From: SIG578 sp045655125
GTDB lineage: Bacteria > Bacillota > Clostridia > Oscillospirales > Ruminococcaceae
Length of the DNA stretch: 30,341 nt
Assembly (NCBI GenBank): GCA_045655125.1
Contig: JAZOOR010000019.1
Location: 1 to 30,341, forward strand
Reading direction: 5' to 3'
Shown here: piece by piece, positions 7,834 through 17,118 of the stretch
Position numbering within the stretch: position 1 is the first letter of the stretch
Layout: the number at the start of each line of letters is the position of its first letter
The notes under the pieces: generated by a model
Told to the model about the DNA's origin: nothing
The model's database searches: none
What the model saw: the letters and a program-made list of their open reading frames with translations, nothing else
Position numbers and translations under genes: made by a program

Positions 7834-8190
7834 ATGGGAAGAAGCTATAGAACAGACCAATCGGCAGAGGATATAAAATATGCACTTGTTGAGATTTTGC
7901 GTCACATAAAGGACCCCCGCGTATCTCAGCTACTGAGCATTGTCCATCTTGACCTTGCGAGAGATCTCTCGCAGGTCAAGGTGTATATAAGTGCACTTGA
8001 GGGAAAAGAGAAAACATTAGAGTCCGTAAAGGGACTTAAATCTGCAGCAGGCTATGTCCGCCGCGAGCTTTCTCAGAGGGTAAAATTAAGAAACACCCCC
8101 GAGGTCATATTTATTGCCGATGATTCTATTGAGCAAAGCGCTCATATAAACAGTATTATTCATAATCTCAACAGAGATGAAAACAAATAA
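7834..8190 (+). CDS. rbfA: 30S ribosome-binding factor A
   Basis: This 118-residue KH-like protein is needed for late 30S maturation and 16S rRNA 5'-end processing. The family pattern is clear: RTDQSAEDIKYALVEILRHI, DPRVSQLLSIVHLDLARDLS, KVYISALEG, LRRELSQR-type helix (VRRELSQRVKLRNTPEVIFI) and DDSIEQSAHINSII. The ATG at 7834 has GGAAAGGAT upstream. It sits 17 bases after infB, the normal place in Firmicutes operons. Confidence 0.96.
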   Translation: MGRSYRTDQSAEDIKYALVEILRHIKDPRVSQLLSIVHLDLARDLSQVKVYISALEGKEKTLESVKGLKSAAGYVRRELSQRVKLRNTPEVIFIADDSIEQSAHINSIIHNLNRDENK

Positions 8191-8202
8191 ACGGAGGATG
8201 TT

Positions 8203-9147
8203 ATGTCAATAGACATTAAGGGAGCGGCAAAAATGCTGCTTGAGAATGACGATATAGTTATCCTTACCCACCAGAATCCCGATGGGGACACCTTAGGTTG
8301 CGCCTTCGCACTCTATTTTACACTTACAGCGCACGGAAAAAGAGTGAGGGTGGAAAACGAAAAGCCTATTCCTAAAAAGTATGCCTTTTTATATGAGGGC
8401 TACAAAGCAGAGCAGTTTGAGCCTGCCTGCGTAGTTGCGGTGGATATTGCCTCCACCTCGCTTTTCGGCAAGGGACTCGAGCTCTATGCCGATAGGGTAG
8501 ACCTCTGTATTGACCATCACAAATCCAACACAGGCTATGCTAAAAACACTCTTCTTATGAGCAGTGTTGCAGCCGCTTGTGAGATAGTTTACGATGTTAT
8601 TCTGGAGATGGACGGCGATGTGTCAGACAAGGCACTTTTGTGCCTTTACACAGGCGTCAGCACAGACTGCGGCTGCTTTAAATACTCGAACACCACCGTC
8701 AAGGCGCACTCTATTGCGGCACGCGCTATAGAGAGAAGCATTGACATATATAAAATAAACCAGCTTATGTTTGAGAGCAAAAGTCGGGCTCAGCTTGAAA
8801 TAGAGAGAACCTCACTTCAAAATCTTGAGTTTCATTTCGGCGGAAAGTGTGCTCTTATTGTTGTAAGTCTTGACCTGCTTGAGAAGACAGGAGCCGAGGA
8901 AAGTGATTTAGATGCCCTGCCCGCTATGACAAGGCAAATTCAAGGCGTCGAGGTAGGGGTTGTTATAAAGGAGCGCAGCAGAGGCGAATTTAAGGTGTCG
9001 CTTAGAACAGGCAGACACCCCGATGCAAGCGCCATCTGCTCCGAGTTTGGCGGCGGCGGACACGCAGGTGCTGCAGGCTGCACGCTATACACAACCGCAG
9101 AGGACGCAAAGGCTCGTATTTTAGAGGCTATAGGACGGTATATATGA
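8203..9147 (+). CDS. nrnA: DHH/DHHA1 phosphoesterase, NrnA-like (nanoRNase / pAp phosphatase)
   Basis: This 314-residue DHH-family phosphoesterase has metal ligands in THQNPDGD (His23, Asp27, Asp29), Asp81 (VAVDIAS) and the DHH motif at residues 104-106. The C-terminal DHHA1 domain ends with the glycine-rich GGGGHAGAAGC substrate-binding motif. NrnA proteins degrade very short RNA and dephosphorylate 3'-phosphoadenosine 5'-phosphate; which activity dominates here is not visible. A CGGAGG ribosome site precedes the ATG. It overlaps truB by 4 bases (ATGA), consistent with the rbfA-nrnA-truB-ribF order common in Clostridia. Confidence 0.93.
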   Translation: MSIDIKGAAKMLLENDDIVILTHQNPDGDTLGCAFALYFTLTAHGKRVRVENEKPIPKKYAFLYEGYKAEQFEPACVVAVDIASTSLFGKGLELYADRVDLCIDHHKSNTGYAKNTLLMSSVAAACEIVYDVILEMDGDVSDKALLCLYTGVSTDCGCFKYSNTTVKAHSIAARAIERSIDIYKINQLMFESKSRAQLEIERTSLQNLEFHFGGKCALIVVSLDLLEKTGAEESDLDALPAMTRQIQGVEVGVVIKERSRGEFKVSLRTGRHPDASAICSEFGGGGHAGAAGCTLYTTAEDAKARILEAIGRYI

Positions 9148-10073
9148 AAGACGGAGTTCTTTTAATAAACAAACCTGCGGGTTTTACCTCTTTTGATGTC
9201 ATCGCCAAGCTGCGAGGTATATTAAAGGAGAGAAAACTCGGTCACGGCGGCACGCTTGACCCCAATGTAACGGGTGTACTGCCCGTTTTTGTAGGCAGAG
9301 CCACCAAGGCTATTGATTTGGTGTCGCGGCAGGATAAGAAATATGCCGCAACCTTTCGTCTTGGCATAGAAACCGACACTCAGGATATCTGGGGAGAGGT
9401 TCTTAAAGAGAGCGAGCCTGTTCGTGACGCAGAAAAAATAAAGGATGCGGTAATGTCATTTAAGGGTGAGAGTGAGCAGCTTCCGCCTATGTTTTCAGCT
9501 ATCCGCATAAACGGAGTAAGGCTTTACGACCTTGCCCGAGAGGGAAAACAGATAGCGCGCGAAATGCGTAAAATAAATGTTTACGATATAAATTTCTCGG
9601 GAGAAACCGAGAATGAGGACGAATATAAATTTGAGATTTTCTGTTCAAAAGGCACATATGTGCGAACAATCTGCGCCGATATCGGAGAGAAGCTCGGCTG
9701 CGGTGCCGCTATGACCTCGCTTGTGCGTACGGTTTCAATGGGTTTTGACTTAAAGGACTGCGTAACACTCGATGAGGTGCAAAAAGCGGCAGATGAGGGC
9801 AGAGCAGACAGCCTTATAAGACCAATAGAGGAGCTGTTTTCTGACCTTCCGCCCATATTTTTAGATAAGAATAACACCCATCTTTACAAAAACGGGGTGG
9901 GGCTTAATCCCAAAAGGGTAAGTGGAGTTATTTATGACACCGCCTATGAAATTGCGCCGTATCAGAGGTACTGTGTTTTTGGCGCCGATGGCGGTTTTAT
10001 TGGAATAGGTCACGTTGATTACACGAAAAGGGAATTCAGAAGTATAAAAATGTTTTATAACGAGGAAAAATAG
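9144..10073 (+). CDS. truB: tRNA pseudouridine(55) synthase
   Basis: This 309-residue enzyme makes pseudouridine 55 in the T-loop of tRNAs. The catalytic Asp39 lies in KLGHGGTLDPNVTGVLPV; other family motifs are KKYAATFRLGIETDTQD, QLPPMFSAIRINGVRLYDLAREG and CSKGTYVRTICADIGEKLGC. The usual motif is GHTGTLDP; here Gly replaces the Thr, a minor change. The last third is a PUA-like region. It is coupled to nrnA by a 4-base overlap, and ribF follows after 4 bases. Confidence 0.96.
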   Translation: MKDGVLLINKPAGFTSFDVIAKLRGILKERKLGHGGTLDPNVTGVLPVFVGRATKAIDLVSRQDKKYAATFRLGIETDTQDIWGEVLKESEPVRDAEKIKDAVMSFKGESEQLPPMFSAIRINGVRLYDLAREGKQIAREMRKINVYDINFSGETENEDEYKFEIFCSKGTYVRTICADIGEKLGCGAAMTSLVRTVSMGFDLKDCVTLDEVQKAADEGRADSLIRPIEELFSDLPPIFLDKNNTHLYKNGVGLNPKRVSGVIYDTAYEIAPYQRYCVFGADGGFIGIGHVDYTKREFRSIKMFYNEEK

Positions 10074-10077
10074 TAAA

Positions 10078-10980
10078 ATGAAGATATTTTCGCTTGAAAA
10101 TAAGAGCGAGGGTGCTGCTGTTTTTGCGCTCGGTTTTTTTGACGGAGTGCATTTGGGCCACCGCGCAGTTATAGAGAAAGCTGTCGCCGAGGCAAAGGTG
10201 CGCGGCGCTATTTCTGCTGTCTTTACATTTACTGATAATAAAGCTCTCGGGAAAAAGGCGCGTGCAGGTGAAATTTATAGCCCCCAGCGTCGCTGCGATC
10301 TTTTTGAGGAAATGGGTGTTGACTTTGTCGTAATGCCTGATTTCTCCGATTTTTGCAGCCTTTCGCCCGAGCAGTTTGCAGATATTCTTATCAGCCGATT
10401 TAATGCGGTGCTATTTGTATGCGGAAATGATTTTCGTTTTGGAAAAAATGCTGTCGGCACCCCGCAGCTTCTGAGAGAAATTTCAAAGGAGCGGGGAGTA
10501 GATGTTTTTGTTATGGATGAGGTCTTCTCAGAGGGCGAGCGAGTCAGCTCAACAAAAATTCGAGAGGCACTAAAAAACGGCGACATAAAAACTGCAAACC
10601 GCCTGCTGTTAAGACCTTACAGCATCACCGCTAAGGTTATAGGCGGCAAGCACCTTGGCAGCAAAAAACTTTATCCAACTATAAATCAGCCGTTTTCTAA
10701 GTGCAGCGCACCCTTAAAATTTGGTGTATATGCTTCAAAAACAATTTATGACGGAAAGGTAATGCCGTCGGTCACAAATATTGGTGTCTGTCCCACCGTA
10801 ACCGTAGGAGAACAGGTGGAACCCAATTTTGAAACCTATATAATCGATGCGGATATAGATCTTTACGGAAAGACGGTAACCGTCGAGCTTTTTGACTTTA
10901 TAAGAGAGGAAAAGAAATTTTCTGATATAAATGCCCTTAAAGCGCAGATAGAGTTAGATATACAGGCGGCAAAAAAATAA
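10078..10980 (+). CDS. ribF: Bifunctional riboflavin kinase / FAD synthetase
   Basis: This 300-residue enzyme makes FMN and FAD. The N-terminal nucleotidyltransferase domain has ALGFFDGVHLGHRAVIEKA, FVCGNDFRFGKNAVGTPQLL and VSSTKIREALKNGD. The C-terminal flavokinase domain begins at about residue 180, with GGKHLGSKKLYPTINQP (usually GFPTAN, here LYPTIN), VTNIGVCPTV and NFETYIIDADIDLYG. Length and domain order are normal. The ribosome site is weak, so translation is probably coupled to truB. In many Firmicutes rpsO follows ribF; here a membrane protein follows instead. Confidence 0.95.
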   Translation: MKIFSLENKSEGAAVFALGFFDGVHLGHRAVIEKAVAEAKVRGAISAVFTFTDNKALGKKARAGEIYSPQRRCDLFEEMGVDFVVMPDFSDFCSLSPEQFADILISRFNAVLFVCGNDFRFGKNAVGTPQLLREISKERGVDVFVMDEVFSEGERVSSTKIREALKNGDIKTANRLLLRPYSITAKVIGGKHLGSKKLYPTINQPFSKCSAPLKFGVYASKTIYDGKVMPSVTNIGVCPTVTVGEQVEPNFETYIIDADIDLYGKTVTVELFDFIREEKKFSDINALKAQIELDIQAAKK

Positions 10981-10996
10981 AAAGGCGGTGAGTAAG

Positions 10997-12103
10997 GTGA
11001 CGGTAGTGCGGCGATTCTTTGAAAAGTATATAAAGGGCGAAAATGCCGATGAAACTGCCGTTATGCTCTCAGTAGTGAGCATTTTCTTGCCTTACATAAT
11101 CTCTGCGATAGTTCTTATTTTAGTTATAGCACGCGCCCTTATTTTAAAGGATAGCCGCAAGAAAATACTCGGCGGCAAGGATGGAAAAATAGTCCTTGTT
11201 TTTATGCTGCTCAATTTCGCAGCACCCTTTTATTATAAAAATTATTTAGGTATTGCCTGCTTTTTTGGTATGAGTGCGATTTTAATTCTTGCGCTTTATC
11301 TGCGCACCACTATGACACAGAAGCTCTTTTCAAGGATAAGTGACGCAGCCTCTTTTATGAGCATTTGCTGCGCCTTTGCTTCTACCTTTATAAAAGCGCC
11401 CGAGCACGATATGCGCTCTCCCTCAGCTTTTTTTAACCCTAACTATTACGGCGCTATGATAACCTTTGTTATTCTGCTTTGCGCCTACCGCATTATCTCA
11501 AAAGAGGGAAACCGCCCTTTTTTGATAGCCACTATACTCTCCAATGTGTACGGACTTTTTATGGCAGACTGCCAGTCGGCATTTTTTGCTATTGCTTTCG
11601 GTCTTTGGGTGCTGCTCTTATTTAAAAAATGCTATAAATCCTTTGTGGTGGTTACAGTAGCCGCAATTTTAGGAATTGTATTTCTGCCGCACCTTACATT
11701 TATAATGCCTCGAATTTCGGGAGCGCTTGAAAATATCTTAAAACGCGCAGACATATGGAGCGCGGGCTTTAATGCCTTTTTAGAAACCCCTTTTTTTGGC
11801 CGTGGACTTATGGGGTACAGGCAAATTTATGCAGAGTTTGCCGCCCCTAAAAATTTTCACTGCCATAATATGTTTATTGATATGCTGCTTTCATTCGGAG
11901 TGGTGGGCAGTATTCCGCTGTGTTATTTTGTAATGAGAAATTTGACTAAAATAAAAGGCGAAAAAACAGCGCCGCTCATTTTAGCGCTCTTTGCAAGCGT
12001 GCTTCTGCACGGGCTTGTCGATGTAACACTTATCTGGATACAAACAGGCGCATTCGCCGCATTTCTCCTCTCTGCCCCTTATGCAAAAAAGGAAAATAAA
12101 TAG
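10997..12103 (+). CDS. O-antigen-ligase-like polytopic membrane protein
   Basis: The 368-residue protein has roughly ten hydrophobic segments and a large loop in the second half, the layout of the Wzy/O-antigen ligase (WaaL) superfamily. Family-like stretches are SPSAFFNPNYYGAMITFVIL in the middle and FFGRGLMGYRQIYAEF followed by HCHNMFIDMLLSFGVVG before the last helices. These enzymes join or polymerise surface glycans; the substrate cannot be read. Two GTG starts are possible: 10988 and 10997. AGGCGGTGA (10983-10991) stands five bases before the second, so I use 10997. It follows ribF by 16 bases without a terminator, so it may ride on the long operon. Confidence 0.75.
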   Translation: MTVVRRFFEKYIKGENADETAVMLSVVSIFLPYIISAIVLILVIARALILKDSRKKILGGKDGKIVLVFMLLNFAAPFYYKNYLGIACFFGMSAILILALYLRTTMTQKLFSRISDAASFMSICCAFASTFIKAPEHDMRSPSAFFNPNYYGAMITFVILLCAYRIISKEGNRPFLIATILSNVYGLFMADCQSAFFAIAFGLWVLLLFKKCYKSFVVVTVAAILGIVFLPHLTFIMPRISGALENILKRADIWSAGFNAFLETPFFGRGLMGYRQIYAEFAAPKNFHCHNMFIDMLLSFGVVGSIPLCYFVMRNLTKIKGEKTAPLILALFASVLLHGLVDVTLIWIQTGAFAAFLLSAPYAKKENK

Positions 12104-12124
12104 AATGTCCTTGAGGTGAATAAA

Positions 12125-12367
12125 ATGAATGTAAAGGATGTTGTAGCAGAGCGTTTTTTAGAGTTGTGCAAGCAGCGCAATATAAAAATCAATGAGCTTG
12201 CTAACCGCTCTGGTGTCACTCCGTCAACTGCGTACAGCATGATGGATAATGAGCGCAGAGATATTTCTATCACTACCATAAAGAAATTTTGTGATGGCCT
12301 AGATATTACTCTCGGAGAGTTTTTCAGTTCTCCCGAGTTTGAAAATTTAGAGCAGGAAATAAGATAA
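12125..12367 (+). CDS. Small XRE-type helix-turn-helix regulator
   Basis: This 80-residue protein is almost entirely a Cro/C1-type DNA-binding domain: VAERFLELCKQRNIKINELA, then SGVTPSTAYSMMDNERRDIS as the recognition part, then TIKKFCDGLDITLGEFF. GAGGTGA (12113-12119) fits the ATG at 12125 better than the in-frame GTG at 12116. No sensor domain is present. It follows the membrane protein by 21 bases and is last before a strong terminator. Its target is unknown. Confidence 0.9.
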   Translation: MNVKDVVAERFLELCKQRNIKINELANRSGVTPSTAYSMMDNERRDISITTIKKFCDGLDITLGEFFSSPEFENLEQEIR

Positions 12368-12382
12368 TATTTGTTTGACATA

Positions 12383-12415
12383 AAAAACACCGAGGACATT
12401 AAGTCCTCGGTGTTT
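12383..12415. terminator. Two-way intrinsic terminator
   Basis: A perfect 14-base-pair stem (AAAACACCGAGGAC with GTCCTCGGTGTTTT) closes a 5-base loop. It lies between the small regulator (+) and the convergent YibE/F gene (-), with T-rich sequence on both sides, so it can end transcripts from both directions. Confidence 0.93.
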
Positions 12416-12423
12416 TGTCGTTT

Positions 12424-13602
12424 TTATTTACAAACTTCTGTTGGTGCGTCGGTTTTGTTGCCTTTTTTAAGGAAAATCCAAGCCGAGAAGAAAACAGTTA
12501 TGGGAACGGCAAGCAGAATGCCGATACTTCCCACAACCGCCTGAATAACCTCGACAAGCAGCATTTCGTAATTTAAAAGCAGAACAAGGTCACGGGTGTA
12601 GGCGGTGAAAAGGAGAATGGTTGCCATAGAGCCGCCGACATATGCAAGGATAAGGGTGTTTGTCATAGTTCCTATGGCATCTCTGCCGATGTTCATTCCC
12701 GAAACTACAAGCTTTTTAAAGCTCGGCTCGTGCATTTGCTCCGAAAGCTCGTACATTGATGAGGACAGCGACATCGCAACGTCCATTATAGCGCCAAGTG
12801 AGCCTATGAGAATTCCGCCCCATATAAGTGCGGGTAGGTTAATTGAAACTCCACCCTCGAGCATAGTCAGAAAAAGATAATCTGAGTTGAGTATTCCTGT
12901 AATTCCAAATGCCTTGTTTATGAATATTGCAAGAACACCTGAGGCTAAAATTCCGCCCGCATTTCCCACAACGGCGCAGAGGGTTTTCTTGTTCCAGCCG
13001 TTTAAAAGAAGAAGCGAGGAGAAAATAACAAACATTGTGATAACAATGGTTGAAGCATAAATGTTTTTGCCGATTAAAACAGACGGAATAAAAATCAGAA
13101 AAACCGAAAGTGTCGTAACAATAAGGGCAATAATTGTTGCCACTCCCTTGGAGCGCCCGATTATGAGTATAAGCGCTAAAAATGAGACGGTCAGAAGAAT
13201 AACACCAAAGGAATGATTAACTCCGCCGTAAGACCAGCCGCTCACAGTGCTGGCAGGGTCCTCAGGCTCACTGTAGATAACAAGAATTTTATCACCCTTT
13301 TCAACCATTTCGGGAACGGGAGGGGACATCTCGTCAAGTAGTTGTGTCATATTAAAGGTTTTGCCCTTATATTCTCCACTATTTATGGTGGCGCTGAAAA
13401 TAACGGTAGTAACTGTGGTGTCGCGCACACTCTGCTCTGTGGTGGTTGCGATAACCTCGTTAACGGTGGCTCTCTCAAACTCAGCGTCAGTGGTCTGCAG
13501 AGGGTTGTACCTGCAGATAAGTGCGCCGACAAGGATAAACACCGCTGACAAAATCAAGGTAACCGTCTGCTGAAACCAAGGCTTTTTAATTAGCTCCTTC
13601 AT
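12424..13602 (-). CDS. YibE/F-like membrane protein
   Basis: This is a 392-residue protein with an N-terminal membrane anchor (about 10-30), an extracytoplasmic domain (about 31-130, with a TTTEQSVRDTTVTTVIFSAT stretch and KGDKILVIYSEPEDP) and seven or eight further membrane helices. Conserved pieces such as SLGAIMDVAMSLSSSMYEL and GRDAIGTMTNTLILAYVGGS identify the YibE/F family. No biochemical function is established for the family. Its start overlaps the end of mfd by 17 bases, with AGGAGG inside mfd, so it is translated with the pth-mfd transcript. Confidence 0.9.
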   Translation of the reverse strand: MKELIKKPWFQQTVTLILSAVFILVGALICRYNPLQTTDAEFERATVNEVIATTTEQSVRDTTVTTVIFSATINSGEYKGKTFNMTQLLDEMSPPVPEMVEKGDKILVIYSEPEDPASTVSGWSYGGVNHSFGVILLTVSFLALILIIGRSKGVATIIALIVTTLSVFLIFIPSVLIGKNIYASTIVITMFVIFSSLLLLNGWNKKTLCAVVGNAGGILASGVLAIFINKAFGITGILNSDYLFLTMLEGGVSINLPALIWGGILIGSLGAIMDVAMSLSSSMYELSEQMHEPSFKKLVVSGMNIGRDAIGTMTNTLILAYVGGSMATILLFTAYTRDLVLLLNYEMLLVEVIQAVVGSIGILLAVPITVFFSAWIFLKKGNKTDAPTEVCK

Positions 13603-16600
13603 TCGCTCCTGCCTCCTTTTGTGAATTTAAAAAAGAAACAATGTCGGTAAGCTCTAAAAGCAGCTCCTTTTGGCTGCGGGGTTTTACCGAGAGATAGGGA
13701 AGTTTTCCGTTTGAAAGAAAAACATTTCTGTGAAACTGGCTGCAGGCTGCCGCTAAGAGCTCAAGGCTCGGCTTTGAAAATTCAATAAGAACAAAGTCAC
13801 TTTTCTGAGTTATTGCCGTTATTCCAACATTTTGCGACATATTTCTAAGCAGCGCCACTCCAATAAGCAGACTAACCTCAGAAGGCGGCTCACCATAGCG
13901 GTCGATAAGCTCGTCGGTGACATCCATAGCGTCCTCGTCAGAGCGTATCATTGCGATATGGCGGTAAACCTCAATTCGCTGAACATTATCGTCAATGTAA
14001 CTGTTTGGGATATGCGCCGAAATCGGCAGGTCAATAAGACACTCGTTTTCCGCGGGTACAGCGCTCTCGCCTTTTTCTTCGGCAATAGCCTGATTTAAGA
14101 GCTTTAGGTACATATCATAGCCGACAGCATCCATATGCCCGTGCTGCTGAGCGCCAAGCATATTTCCTGCGCCGCGTATTTCCAAATCTCGCAGAGCAAT
14201 CTGAAAGCCTGAGCCAAAGGCGGTAAAATCGCGGATAGCCGAAAGACGCTTTGAGGCAACCTCGGTAAGCTCTTTTCCGGGGCGGAAGGTAAAATATGCA
14301 TAGGCACGCCGCGATGAACGGCCAATTCGCCCACGAAGCTGATAAAGCTGGGAAAGCCCCATATGGTCGGCATCCTCTATTATCATAGTGTTGCAATTGG
14401 AAACATCAACACCTGTTTCAATGATGGTTGTGCATACAAGAACATCAATTTCGTGGTCAACAAGCCGTTTCCACACTCTCTCGAGCTCCTGAGAGGAAAG
14501 TCTCCCGTGCGCTACTGCAACACTGCAGCCTGGTATAGCCTCTGCTATGGCGGCGGCTTTTGCGTTTATGCTTTCGATGTGGTTGTGAATATAATAAACC
14601 TGTCCGCCACGAGCAAGCTCGCGCTCAATAGCCGATATAAGCAGACGGCGGTTGTATTCAAGAACAAAGGTCTGAACGGGATAGCGGTCAAGCGGAGCTT
14701 CCTCGATCATAGAAATATCGCGAATACCGCTCATGGCCATATTGAGAGTTCTTGGGATTGGGGTGGCTGAGAGGGTTAGCATATCCACCGCGGTAAACAT
14801 TTCCTTGAATTTTTCCTTGTGAGCAACTCCAAAGCGTTGCTCCTCGTCAATTATGGCAAGGCCTAAATCCTTAAACTGCACATCCTTTTGAACAAGCCTG
14901 TGAGTTCCGATTATTATATCAATTTCACCCCGACTAAGTTTTTTTAAAGTCTCGCTCTGCTCGCGAGCAGAGCGAAAGCCAGAGAGAAGCGCAATGTTTA
15001 TCGGAAACCCGTCAAAACGGCTCAGCGCCGTTTTGTAGTGCTGCCAGGCAAGAATGGTTGTCGGAACCAAGATAGCACACTGCTTGCCGTCCATAACGCA
15101 TTTCATAGCGGCACGCAGCGCAACCTCGGTTTTGCCAAAACCAACATCTCCGCAGAGAATTCTGTCCATTGGAACTGCGCTTTCCATATCCTTTTTAATC
15201 TCCTCGACGCACCTTATTTGGTCGGGGGTTTCAGCATATGGGAAACGGGTTTCAAAATCCTGCTGCCAATCGGTATCTTCTGAAAAAGCAAAGCCCTTTG
15301 CCTGCATTCTCTTGGCATAAAGTGCGGTAAGCTGTGCCGCCATATCGCGCACTGCCTGCGAAACTCGGCTTTTGGTATTTTTCCATGTAACACTGCCTAG
15401 CCTTGAGAGCTTTATGGCATCATCGGCGGCAGCGCCGATATATTTTGCAACCATATCGAGCTGAGTAACGGGGACATAAAGAACATCGCTTCCGCCATAC
15501 TGGATTTTAATGTAGTCCTTTATAATTCCTTGAACCTCAAGCTTTTGAATTCCTTTGTAAATTCCTATTCCGTGAGCCGAGTGAACAACATAGTCACCGA
15601 CACTGACAGAGGAAAGGTCAAAAACAGCCTTGTTCTTTTTCTTTTTGCGCTCGCGCGCTCCCTCACTTAAAAAGCTTATTACTGTTATCTTTTCATCGGG
15701 GTACTCAAAACTTGCCGAGAGCGGAGCGCACAGAACATAAACCTTGGACTGCGTATATTCAATATCGTCTTCAGGCAACACAACCGATGCCGAAAGCCCC
15801 TCTTTTAGAAGGTCGGAGCAGATTATGTCGGCAAGATGCTCCGTAGGCGTGCAGATTACGGCGCAAAAGCCGTCAGATAGCTGCTTTGATAGCTGCTCAG
15901 GGAGCGATGAAGGCTTCTTTGTAAAGCAGCCTGACTGAGATGCGCGCATTGTAATAAACTTTTTAGGCTGCAAGAGAGGAAAGTTTCTCGAAAAGGCGTC
16001 CATCAAAATGGCGCGCGAATGAGAAACGGCATCTAAAAGCTCACCCTCATTTAATGTAAATCCATCACCGCATATAAGCTCTCCCGAAGCGGTCAGCTCG
16101 CTTATCTGCAAATCAAGGCGCTCGAAAAAGCCCTTTGCTGATTCCATAATGTCAGAAAACTCGGCGGCAAAAACAAGTCCGTCAACATAATCGAATAGAG
16201 TTCCGCGCAGATGGGAAAGGGGCAGAAATTTGTCAAGACACAGGTCACCCCTGCCCTCTAAAAGAGCGATATCGCGCTCTAAGGTTTTCTTTTGAGCTTC
16301 ATTTTTAATTTTGTTCGCTTTGATTTTTAGTATTTCCAAAAGAGAGGCGGTATCAAAAAGATTTTCTCTTGCGGGGGTAATTGTAACAAACTCGGTAGCA
16401 TCGCCGCGGCGCTGAGTGTCGGGGTCAAAGGGGGAAACGCTGTCAATTTCGTCACCCCAGAATTCAATTCGATAAGGGGTAGTGTGCGCAGGACAGAAAA
16501 TATCAAGAATTCCGCCGCGCAGAGAAAACTGCCCCGTTCCGTCTATCTGAGCGCGGCGCACGTATCCGCCGCAAACAAGCTTTTGGCAAAGCTCGTCTAT

Positions 16601-17047
16601 TGATGCGCTGTCACCGCTTTTAAGTGTAAAGCAGGATTTTTTAAGCTCATCGGGTAAAACCGTAAACTGCATAGCTGCGGCGGTGGGCGCAACTAAAATT
16701 TGAGCATCTCCGTCAAGGAGACGGCAGAGCGCAGAAAGGCGCTCTTGCTCGTATTCACGGGAGGAGGTCTGTCCTAAATCAAAGCATAGGTCGCGTTCGG
16801 GATAAAAAACCGCTGCATTTGTTCCGAGCAGTGCGTTAATATCGCGGCAAAACTGCCTTCCCAAAACTTCGTTTCGGCAAATAAGCAGATTTGCGCCGCT
16901 GCTATTTGCGCTCAGCGCAGCCGCAAGGTGTGCCTTGTGAATGTCAGATGCCCCTGTAAGACTAATGGGGGTGTCATTTTTAAGTAGCGCGGCAGTAATC
17001 TCGTTGTACGCGTAGCTCTTGTTTATTAAATTTTGAAAAAATGCCAT
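13586..17047 (-). CDS. mfd: Transcription-repair coupling factor Mfd
   Basis: This 1153-residue DNA translocase removes stalled RNA polymerase and recruits nucleotide excision repair. The N-terminal UvrB-like module, then the CarD-like polymerase-interacting domain (DLSSVSVGDYVVHSAHGIGI), then two helicase lobes with Walker A GDVGFGKT (633-640) and DEEQ (734-737), then IRDFTAFGSGFQIALRDLEI, and a C-terminal TRCF domain are all recognisable. The frame is open to a TTG at 17110, but GGAAGTG stands before the ATG at 17045-17047, which also gives the normal N-terminus. It follows pth after 71 bases, as in the common pth-mfd arrangement. Confidence 0.97.
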   Translation of the reverse strand: MAFFQNLINKSYAYNEITAALLKNDTPISLTGASDIHKAHLAAALSANSSGANLLICRNEVLGRQFCRDINALLGTNAAVFYPERDLCFDLGQTSSREYEQERLSALCRLLDGDAQILVAPTAAAMQFTVLPDELKKSCFTLKSGDSASIDELCQKLVCGGYVRRAQIDGTGQFSLRGGILDIFCPAHTTPYRIEFWGDEIDSVSPFDPDTQRRGDATEFVTITPARENLFDTASLLEILKIKANKIKNEAQKKTLERDIALLEGRGDLCLDKFLPLSHLRGTLFDYVDGLVFAAEFSDIMESAKGFFERLDLQISELTASGELICGDGFTLNEGELLDAVSHSRAILMDAFSRNFPLLQPKKFITMRASQSGCFTKKPSSLPEQLSKQLSDGFCAVICTPTEHLADIICSDLLKEGLSASVVLPEDDIEYTQSKVYVLCAPLSASFEYPDEKITVISFLSEGARERKKKKNKAVFDLSSVSVGDYVVHSAHGIGIYKGIQKLEVQGIIKDYIKIQYGGSDVLYVPVTQLDMVAKYIGAAADDAIKLSRLGSVTWKNTKSRVSQAVRDMAAQLTALYAKRMQAKGFAFSEDTDWQQDFETRFPYAETPDQIRCVEEIKKDMESAVPMDRILCGDVGFGKTEVALRAAMKCVMDGKQCAILVPTTILAWQHYKTALSRFDGFPINIALLSGFRSAREQSETLKKLSRGEIDIIIGTHRLVQKDVQFKDLGLAIIDEEQRFGVAHKEKFKEMFTAVDMLTLSATPIPRTLNMAMSGIRDISMIEEAPLDRYPVQTFVLEYNRRLLISAIERELARGGQVYYIHNHIESINAKAAAIAEAIPGCSVAVAHGRLSSQELERVWKRLVDHEIDVLVCTTIIETGVDVSNCNTMIIEDADHMGLSQLYQLRGRIGRSSRRAYAYFTFRPGKELTEVASKRLSAIRDFTAFGSGFQIALRDLEIRGAGNMLGAQQHGHMDAVGYDMYLKLLNQAIAEEKGESAVPAENECLIDLPISAHIPNSYIDDNVQRIEVYRHIAMIRSDEDAMDVTDELIDRYGEPPSEVSLLIGVALLRNMSQNVGITAITQKSDFVLIEFSKPSLELLAAACSQFHRNVFLSNGKLPYLSVKPRSQKELLLELTDIVSFLNSQKEAGANEGAN

Positions 17048-17118
17048 ATAAGTCACTTCCACAAAGGGTGTTTTCTTTATAATATCAGCAGAGCCGTGTC
17101 GTAAAGACAAGAAAAATG

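Noticed and set aside
14115..15320. Several plus- and minus-strand frames of 80-135 codons inside mfd.
   Set aside because: They lie within the strongly conserved helicase region, have no ribosome sites and resemble no protein.
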